Positions 59,231-64,000 of a DNA stretch of 64,000 nt are shown here, one piece after another. Within the stretch, counting starts at the first letter, position 1; every line of letters begins with the position of its first letter. Below the pieces are notes generated by a model. That model was not told the DNA's origin. It saw nothing but the letters and a program-made list of their open reading frames with translations, and searched no databases. Origin of the DNA: Solirubrobacter taibaiensis (GTDB taxonomy: Bacteria > Actinomycetota > Thermoleophilia > Solirubrobacterales > Solirubrobacteraceae); contig JAPDDQ010000022.1 of NCBI GenBank assembly GCA_027587225.1, forward strand, positions 1-64,000. Reading direction: 5' to 3'. The position numbers were made by a program, and so were the translations under genes.

Positions 59231-59259
59231 ACTAGGGACACCGAGTCCACCGACTAGGG
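59231..59259 (+). promoter_or_regulatory. Two ACTAGGG boxes in front of the peroxidase operon
   Basis: ACTAGGG at 59231-59237 and at 59253-59259, 22 bases apart (two helical turns), between the LAL gene and ATG 59317. The same box is found in opposite orientation at 63162-63168, upstream of the next minus-strand gene and beside the second LAL gene. Candidate binding sites of the LAL regulators; position, not experiment, is the evidence. Confidence 0.5.
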
Positions 59260-59316
59260 CCTCGACGAGGGACCGCCCCTGACGAGCGCGCGAGTCGGCC
59301 GCAGGAGGCTCGTCGC

Positions 59317-59553
59317 ATGAACGCCAAAGTGCCCCAGACCTCCGACGAATCGATCTTCTACACGGTGGCCGACGCCTTCGCGGTCGTCTTCTTCTACGGC
59401 CCGCCGGTCCTGTTCCTCGCCGTGCCCTGGCTGCTGCTCGCAGTCCTGCTCAGCGCGCCGTTCGCGCTCGCCGTGTTGGTGGTGGGGACGGTGCTCGCCG
59501 GGACGACGCTGCTCGCCGGCGCCGTGACGCTGCTGCGGCGGGCCGCGGGATGA
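59317..59553 (+). CDS. Small membrane protein
   Basis: 78 aa; two hydrophobic helices (YGPPVLFLAVPWLLLAVLL, FALAVLVVGTVLAGTTLL). AGGAGG lies about 10 bases before the ATG. No family. ATGA overlap with the sigma-factor gene makes it the leader gene of the operon, possibly a regulator or anti-sigma-like partner. Confidence 0.7.
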   Translation: MNAKVPQTSDESIFYTVADAFAVVFFYGPPVLFLAVPWLLLAVLLSAPFALAVLVVGTVLAGTTLLAGAVTLLRRAAG

Positions 59554-60155
59554 CCGCGCTCTCCGCAGCGGACACGTCGTTCGTGCAAGCGCGGCCTCGC
59601 CTGATCGGGATCGCCCGGCGCGTGCTCGGCAGCGCGACCGACGCCGACGACATCGTCCAGGAGGCGTGGATCCGTTGGCAGGCGAGCGACCGCGGCGGCG
59701 TCCGTGATCCGACGGCCTTTCTGGCGACGACCACGACGCGGCTCGCGCTCAACCTCGGTCAGTCCGCCCGGGTGCGGCACGAGACGGTGTTCGGGCCGCC
59801 GCTCGCGGAGTTGGTCGATCCGGTCGCCGACCCGGCGTCCGATGCCGAGGACCGCGACCTGATCGGGCGCGCCCTGTGGGCGCTCCTCGAGCGGTTGACC
59901 CCGACCGAGCGGGCCGTCTACGTGCTCCGGGAGGCGTTCGACTACCCGCACCGGCTGGTCGCGGCGGTCCTCGGGCTCAGCGAGGCCAACGCCCGCCAGC
60001 TCGTCGCCCGCGCCCGCCGCCACGTCGCGGACGAGCCGCGCTGGACCGTCGATCCGGCCGAGCACGCCGCGCTGGTGCAGGCGTTCACCGTCGCTGCCCG
60101 GACGGGCGACCTCGCTCGCCTCGAAACGGTGCTGGTGGGCCGGCGTGCGGCGTAA
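59550..60155 (+). CDS. SigJ/ECF41-like sigma factor lacking its C-terminal SnoaL domain
   Basis: 201 aa. Sigma2 (RLIGIARRVLGSATDADDIV, FLATTTTRLALNLGQSARVR) and sigma4 (LLERLTPTERAVYVLREAFD, GLSEANARQLVARARRH) match the SigJ/ECF41 group. These normally continue with a SnoaL-like domain to about 290 aa; here the frame stops after VQAFTVAARTGDLARLETVL, the very start of that domain. The next gene begins 11 bases before the stop. In ECF41 factors the extension modulates activity, so the truncated form may be constitutively active. Confidence 0.85.
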   Translation: MTALSAADTSFVQARPRLIGIARRVLGSATDADDIVQEAWIRWQASDRGGVRDPTAFLATTTTRLALNLGQSARVRHETVFGPPLAELVDPVADPASDAEDRDLIGRALWALLERLTPTERAVYVLREAFDYPHRLVAAVLGLSEANARQLVARARRHVADEPRWTVDPAEHAALVQAFTVAARTGDLARLETVLVGRRAA

Positions 60156-61071
60156 CGGGTTCCCGGCGCGGCGCGGCAGCTTCTTCCCGGGGTTCACGGC
60201 GCGGCGGCTGGAGACGACGCGCGGGACGATCAACGCGCTCGTCGGCGGGAGCGGCCCGCCGCTGTTGCTGCTGCACGGCTATCCCGAGTCCTCGCTCATG
60301 TGGCATGCGAGCGCCCCGTTGCTCGCCCGCCACCACACGGTGGTCGTCACCGACCTGGCCGGCTACGGGACGTCGTTCCGCCCGGCGCCCACGTTCGGCC
60401 ACGAGGCGCACAGCAAACGCGCGCTCGCGCTCGACCAGGTGGAGGCGATGGCGCAGCTCGGCTTCGGCGCCTTCGCCGTGGCCGGGCACGACCGTGGCGG
60501 GCGCGTCGCCTACCGCATGGCGCTGGACCATCCGGAGATCGTGCTCGGGCTCGCGGTGCTCGACATCGTGCCGACCGGCGAGGTGTGGAGGAGAGCGGAC
60601 GCCGCCGTCGCCCGTGGCTACTGGCACTGGTCGTTCCTGGCGCTGCCCGCGCCGCTGCCGGAGCGGCTGATCGCCGGCGACCCGGACGCGTTCTTCGACC
60701 TGCACGTGCGCGGCCAGCTCGGCCTGGGGGAGCACTCGGACCGCTATCCGCTGGACGTGCTCGACGCCTACCGGCGCACCTTGGACGATCCGGGCGCCGT
60801 CGAGGCGATGTGCGAGGACTACCGGGCGGGCGCGACGATCGACGTCGAGCACGACGACGCCGACCGCGCCGCCGGCCGCGTGATCGCGTGTCCGGTGCTC
60901 GTGCTGTGGTCCGCCAACGGCGGCCTGCCGCGCTTCTATCCCGACGTGCTCGACGTGTGGCGCCCGTGGGCGCCGGACCTGCGCGGGACCGGCGTCGACG
61001 CCACCCATTTCCTGGCCGAGGACGACCCGGAAGCCACCGCTGACCACCTACTCACCTTCCTGAGGCCATGA
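60145..61071 (+). CDS. Haloacetate/fluoroacetate-dehalogenase-like alpha/beta hydrolase
   Basis: 308 aa from GTG 60145. LLLLHGYPESSLMWH is the oxyanion loop; AGHDRGGRVAYRMALDHP gives the nucleophile Asp followed by the two arginines (DRxxR) that hold the carboxylate in fluoroacetate dehalogenase; GYWHWSFLALPAPLPERLI carries the His-Trp halide pair; THFLAEDDPEATADHLLTFL has the catalytic His. Epoxide hydrolases share part of this but lack the DRxxR pair. Couples to the peroxidase gene by ATGA. Confidence 0.8.
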   Translation: MRRNGFPARRGSFFPGFTARRLETTRGTINALVGGSGPPLLLLHGYPESSLMWHASAPLLARHHTVVVTDLAGYGTSFRPAPTFGHEAHSKRALALDQVEAMAQLGFGAFAVAGHDRGGRVAYRMALDHPEIVLGLAVLDIVPTGEVWRRADAAVARGYWHWSFLALPAPLPERLIAGDPDAFFDLHVRGQLGLGEHSDRYPLDVLDAYRRTLDDPGAVEAMCEDYRAGATIDVEHDDADRAAGRVIACPVLVLWSANGGLPRFYPDVLDVWRPWAPDLRGTGVDATHFLAEDDPEATADHLLTFLRP

Positions 61072-62309
61072 CCCAAGCCATCTTCGCCGGGTGTTACCGC
61101 TCGCTGTTCGAGGACCTCCCGCCGCTGCGATCCGACGCCGCCGCACTGCACGCGCTGGGACGCCCCGGCGGCGTCTGCGACCTCGGCGAAGGGGTCGTCG
61201 AGAACACCGACTCCGAGGTCGCCGCGGTGTGGCCGTTCTTCGGCCAGTTCCTCGCGCACGACATCACCGCCGACCGCTCACCGCTGGTCGACCGCGCCGA
61301 TACCGCCCGGATCCACAACTTCCGCGCCCCGCGGGCGAACCTCGAAGCGCTGTACGGCAACGGGCCGGTCGGCGAGCCGTACCTGTACGCCGCCGACGAT
61401 CCGGCCAAGCTGCTGCTCGCGCCGTCGGGCATCGACGTGCCGCGCAACCAGGAGGGGATCGCGCTGATCGGCGACCCGCGCAACGACGCGAACCTGTTCA
61501 CGAGCCAGATGGCCGTCGCCTTCATCGGGCTGCACAACCGGTTCGTGGACCGGTTGCGCGCCGACCGCGTTCCCGAGGCGGAGGTGTATGCGGCCGCGCG
61601 GCGCGAGACCACGTGGCACTTCCAGCACGTGATCCTGCGCGAGTTCCTGCCCGGCCTGATCGGCGGGGAGCTGACGGCCGAGCTGCTCGAGGACGGCCCG
61701 CGGCTGTACCGCATCGACCCCGACGACCCGTACATCCCGCTCGAGTTCGCCGACGCCGCCTACCGCTACGGCCACGCCCAGATCCGCGACCGCTACCAGG
61801 TGAACGCGTCGTTCGGCCCGGTCCCCGTGTTCCCCGATCTCATGGGCTTCGGGCCCGTGCGGCCCGAGCGTCGCGTGGACTGGGCGCTGCAGTTCGCGCA
61901 ACGCGCGAAGCGCATCGACGCGCGGCTCCCGGCGTCGCTGATCACGCTGCCGCGGGCGATCTCAGGCGCGGCGCCCGGGACGGACTATGCCTCGCTCGCC
62001 ACCCGGGACCTGCAGCGCGGCCACGCGGTCGGGCTCCCGTCGGGCGAAGCGGTCGCGCGCCGGATCGGGGTCGAGGTGCTCGAGCCGGCCGCGATCGGGC
62101 TCGGCTGGGAGGAGACGCCGCTGTGGTTCTACGTGCTCAAGGAGGCCGAGGTACTCGGGGGTGGGAACCAGCTCGGACCGGTCGGCGGGCGAATCGTCGG
62201 CGAGGTGGTCGTGGGGGTGATCGACGCGGATCCGTCGTCGTTCCGGGTGGTTGATCCTTCGTGGACGCCTGGAGTTCAGTTCGGATTGGCGTCGATCCTC
62301 GGGGTGTAG
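61068..62309 (+). CDS. Haem peroxidase of the animal peroxidase superfamily
   Basis: 413 aa. FFGQFLAHDITAD contains the distal His and Ca-binding Asp of the family's GQxxxHD motif; QMAVAFIGLHNRFVDRL and YRYGHAQIRDRYQ (proximal His) match as well. Shorter than many bacterial members. No signal peptide, so probably cytoplasmic. Uses peroxide to oxidise halide or organic substrates; its pairing with a dehalogenase-like enzyme suggests halogenated compounds, which is inference. Last gene of the operon. Confidence 0.88.
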   Translation: MTQAIFAGCYRSLFEDLPPLRSDAAALHALGRPGGVCDLGEGVVENTDSEVAAVWPFFGQFLAHDITADRSPLVDRADTARIHNFRAPRANLEALYGNGPVGEPYLYAADDPAKLLLAPSGIDVPRNQEGIALIGDPRNDANLFTSQMAVAFIGLHNRFVDRLRADRVPEAEVYAAARRETTWHFQHVILREFLPGLIGGELTAELLEDGPRLYRIDPDDPYIPLEFADAAYRYGHAQIRDRYQVNASFGPVPVFPDLMGFGPVRPERRVDWALQFAQRAKRIDARLPASLITLPRAISGAAPGTDYASLATRDLQRGHAVGLPSGEAVARRIGVEVLEPAAIGLGWEETPLWFYVLKEAEVLGGGNQLGPVGGRIVGEVVVGVIDADPSSFRVVDPSWTPGVQFGLASILGV

Positions 62310-62486
62310 TTGCGAACGGCTCACCGAGGGAGGGGGAGCGGCTAGCCAGCGCCGCGGCGCGAACATCGGAGTCCCGGGCTCCGCGTGGCACGGCCGGGTT
62401 GGAGTGCCGCTCTCAGTCAAGTTACGGGCACCGGAAATCGCGAGGAGCGGTTGTGGTTACTTCACGCGGATCGGCGCGTGTTCGTT
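62310..62486. other. Intergenic region between convergent genes
   Basis: 177 bases between the peroxidase stop and the stop of the next minus-strand gene. I see no coding sequence. CGGAG-tcccggg-CTCCG (62367-62383) could form a small GC-rich hairpin and act as a bidirectional terminator; there is no T-run. Confidence 0.35.
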
Positions 62487-63104
62487 TCATCCGACCCACT
62501 CGGCCGGTGCCACTTTCGCTCGCAGCCCCGGCTTCACGCCCGTAGACACGTACGCCGTCACGGCTCCCACGAGCTCGCAGAACGCGGCCGGCCGCGCGGC
62601 CGGGGAGAACAGCGTCCTGCACTGCAGCCACGTCGCGTACTCGGACTGCAGATCGAACCCCACCCCGAGGGCGGCGTGGCCGAAGACGTCGTGGACCACG
62701 CGCAACGCGTCGAACGCGCTTGCCGAGAGCAACGGGTGCGGGTCCTCCCGGACGAGCACCAGAGTCCCGTGCTCGCGCAGGTCCGCGCATAGGTCGGCAC
62801 CGCTCATGTAGGCCTCCTGGTCGATGAACGCCACCCGCACACCGAGGCACCCCCGCGCCACGTCGGCCAGTCGCAGGCTCTCCCGCCCGAGGGCGCGGTA
62901 GGAGCGCCGGACCTCCGAGCTCACCACACCTGGCGCCAGGAACCACTCGGTCACGCGCTCCGCCCTGTCCGGCGCCAAAAGCCCGGTCGTGCGCAGCACG
63001 TGCGGGGAAGGCGGCGCCTCGCGCGCGTAGAGCTCGAACGCGTGCTGCGCGCGCGGCCAGGTGGGGCACACGTCGGTGGGGCGGAGGAGGTCGATCGTGG
63101 GCAT
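62487..63104 (-). CDS. Protein of unknown function with HDxFGH motif
   Basis: 205 aa from ATG 63104. Contains RVVHDVFGHAALGVGFDLQSEYATWLQCRTLFSP, that is HD-x-FGH followed by a Glu, a layout that resembles the iron site of aromatic amino-acid hydroxylases (HDxFGHxxxL...) though the rest does not match. Similar short proteins occur in bacteria and phages as far as I recall, without a function. No signal or membrane segment. An ACTAGGG box lies 60 bases upstream. Confidence 0.72.
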   Translation of the reverse strand: MPTIDLLRPTDVCPTWPRAQHAFELYAREAPPSPHVLRTTGLLAPDRAERVTEWFLAPGVVSSEVRRSYRALGRESLRLADVARGCLGVRVAFIDQEAYMSGADLCADLREHGTLVLVREDPHPLLSASAFDALRVVHDVFGHAALGVGFDLQSEYATWLQCRTLFSPAARPAAFCELVGAVTAYVSTGVKPGLRAKVAPAEWVG

Positions 63105-63161
63105 GCGGCGAGTCTCCGCGCGCGCGGCCGCGATCTCGTCCGGAGCGGTCCCGTGCGTGTT

Positions 63162-63170
63162 CCCTAGTCG
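63162..63170 (-). promoter_or_regulatory. ACTAGGG box beside the second LAL gene
   Basis: On the minus strand reads CGACTAGGG, overlapping the TAG stop of the LAL gene and 58 bases upstream of the ATG at 63104. Same box as at 59231 and 59253. Confidence 0.35.
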
Positions 63171-64000
63171 GGCCGGCCCGGGTGCCCAGGCCCCAGTGCG
63201 CCGCCCAGTTCTTTGCGCGACCCGATCCCGAGCTTGGTGAAGACCTTGCTCAGGTGATATTCGACGGTGCGCGGGCTGATGAAGAGCCGCGCGCCGATCT
63301 CCGGGTTCGTCTCGCCGTCGGCGGCAAGGCGCGCGATCTCCGCCTCCTGCGCCGTCAAGGGCTCGGGCGCCGGGCCGGCGGAGCGGCGGACCGTCTCGCC
63401 GGCCGCGCGCAGCGCGCCTCGCGCGCGCTCGGCGAAGGCCTCGGCGCCGAAGCGTACGAACGCCTCGTGGGCCGTGCGCAGATGCTCGCGGGCGGCGGCC
63501 TGCTTGCCCACCGTGAGCAGCCATTCGCCGTACACGAGCTTCGCGCGGGCAAGCTCCACGCGCATCCGGGTTCGCGCAAGCCGTTCGATCGCCTCGCGGT
63601 AGCGCGCGTCGTCGCCGCCCAGCAGCGCCTGGGAGCGCGCCAGCACGCCGAGGCCCCAGTCCGTACCGGCGGCGCGGGTGCGCTCCTCGAGCCGGGCGAG
63701 CGCCGCGGCGGCGACCTCCTCCCGGCCGGTGCGGACGGCCGCCTCGACCAGCTCGACCAGCGCGTGCGCGGCGTAGCCCTGGTCGTCGTCCTCGGTCGCC
63801 CGCAGCGCGGCGTCGACAGCCGCGTCGTGGCGCTCCAGCGCGTTGTTGAGCACGGCCGTGGCGTGCCCGGCGAGCGCGAGGACGCGACCTTCGCCACGTG
63901 CGTTGGCGCTCTGCAGCCCCAGGTTGATCAGGTGCACGGCCTGGGGTTCGTGCCCCCGCCAGGCGCCGAGCAGCAGCTGCCCGTACACGAGGCCGACGGT
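63164..64000 (-). CDS. LuxR-family LAL regulator, C-terminal part (runs off right edge)
   Basis: At least 278 aa; the frame stays open to the right window edge, so the true start and ATPase domain lie outside. Helical repeats (YAAHALVELVEAAVRTGREEV, RVELARAKLVYGEWLLTVGK) precede a LuxR HTH (LTAQEAEIARLAADGETNPE, FISPRTVEYHLSKVFTKLGI). Clear paralogue of the 56513-59197 regulator over this region. Confidence 0.9.
   Translation of the reverse strand, partial: TVGLVYGQLLLGAWRGHEPQAVHLINLGLQSANARGEGRVLALAGHATAVLNNALERHDAAVDAALRATEDDDQGYAAHALVELVEAAVRTGREEVAAAALARLEERTRAAGTDWGLGVLARSQALLGGDDARYREAIERLARTRMRVELARAKLVYGEWLLTVGKQAAAREHLRTAHEAFVRFGAEAFAERARGALRAAGETVRRSAGPAPEPLTAQEAEIARLAADGETNPEIGARLFISPRTVEYHLSKVFTKLGIGSRKELGGALGPGHPGRPD

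Noticed and set aside
62251..62811. Plus-strand frame across the 62.3-62.8 kb region
   Set aside because: It overlaps the peroxidase 3' end and lies antisense to the HDxFGH gene; composition is not protein-like.

Overview
The window is GC-rich chromosomal DNA with frequent GTG starts, many 4-bp ATGA/GTGA gene overlaps and no tRNA, rRNA, CRISPR array or intact transposon that I can see. The gene set (LAL-type LuxR regulators, ECF sigma factors, several one-component regulators, a Solirubrobacter-like C-terminal domain on a secreted protease, DUF1254, SpoIIE phosphatase, acyl-CoA desaturase) suggests an actinobacterium of the Thermoleophilia/Solirubrobacterales type; this is inference from sequence style, not a taxonomic assignment. 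The window is gene-dense: there is no gene-free stretch above about 180 bases.

Layout. 1-9 kb: end of an Ala/Pro-rich protein with an AGNAAV motif (a signature I associate with eCIS or polymorphic-toxin loci), a thioredoxin-like lipoprotein, a secreted M6 metalloprotease, a Tat-exported amidohydrolase, an MBL-fold hydrolase with a TetR regulator whose likely operators are visible, a LysR regulator and a GNAT enzyme. 9-14.4 kb: DUF1254/DUF1214 protein, EamA exporter with an Lrp regulator, small secreted protein and a frameshifted D-aminoacylase. 14.5-18.6 kb: four consecutive glycosyltransferases. 18.5-25 kb: AraC regulator, MFS transporter, DesK/DesR-like two-component system, ABC exporter and a fatty-acid desaturase with a structured leader. 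25-29.3 kb: an unusual TetR-GAF-SpoIIE fusion, an MscS-like channel, a PRC-barrel/DUF2382 protein and a YihY/BrkB membrane protein, a stress-type set.

29.3-43.8 kb, minus strand: the most striking locus. Five large genes, each overlapping the next by four bases, encode a DUF6603-like protein, three very large proteins of no known function and a peptidoglycan-amidase-like protein. None has a signal peptide or membrane segment that I can see. A TIR-domain protein of lower GC is divergently oriented next to it. I consider this the best candidate for an undescribed system.

45.7-53.9 kb: an L,D-transpeptidase and an ECF sigma/anti-sigma pair share a nearly perfectly symmetric divergent promoter; then agmatine deiminase, a fused urease gamma/beta subunit, a urease alpha subunit lacking the active-site flap cysteine, and a PaiB-like flavoprotein, with no urease accessory genes; then a lipoprotein and a DoxX pair. 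54-64 kb: three alpha/beta hydrolases, a LAL regulator divergent from an operon (small membrane protein, truncated SigJ-like sigma factor, haloacetate-dehalogenase-like enzyme, haem peroxidase), a protein with an HDxFGH motif, and the end of a second LAL regulator. Short ACTAGGG boxes lie in front of the genes next to both LAL regulators. Two related perfect palindromes, one exactly filling the gap between two glycosyltransferase genes and one inside the anti-sigma gene, look like members of a dispersed repeat family.
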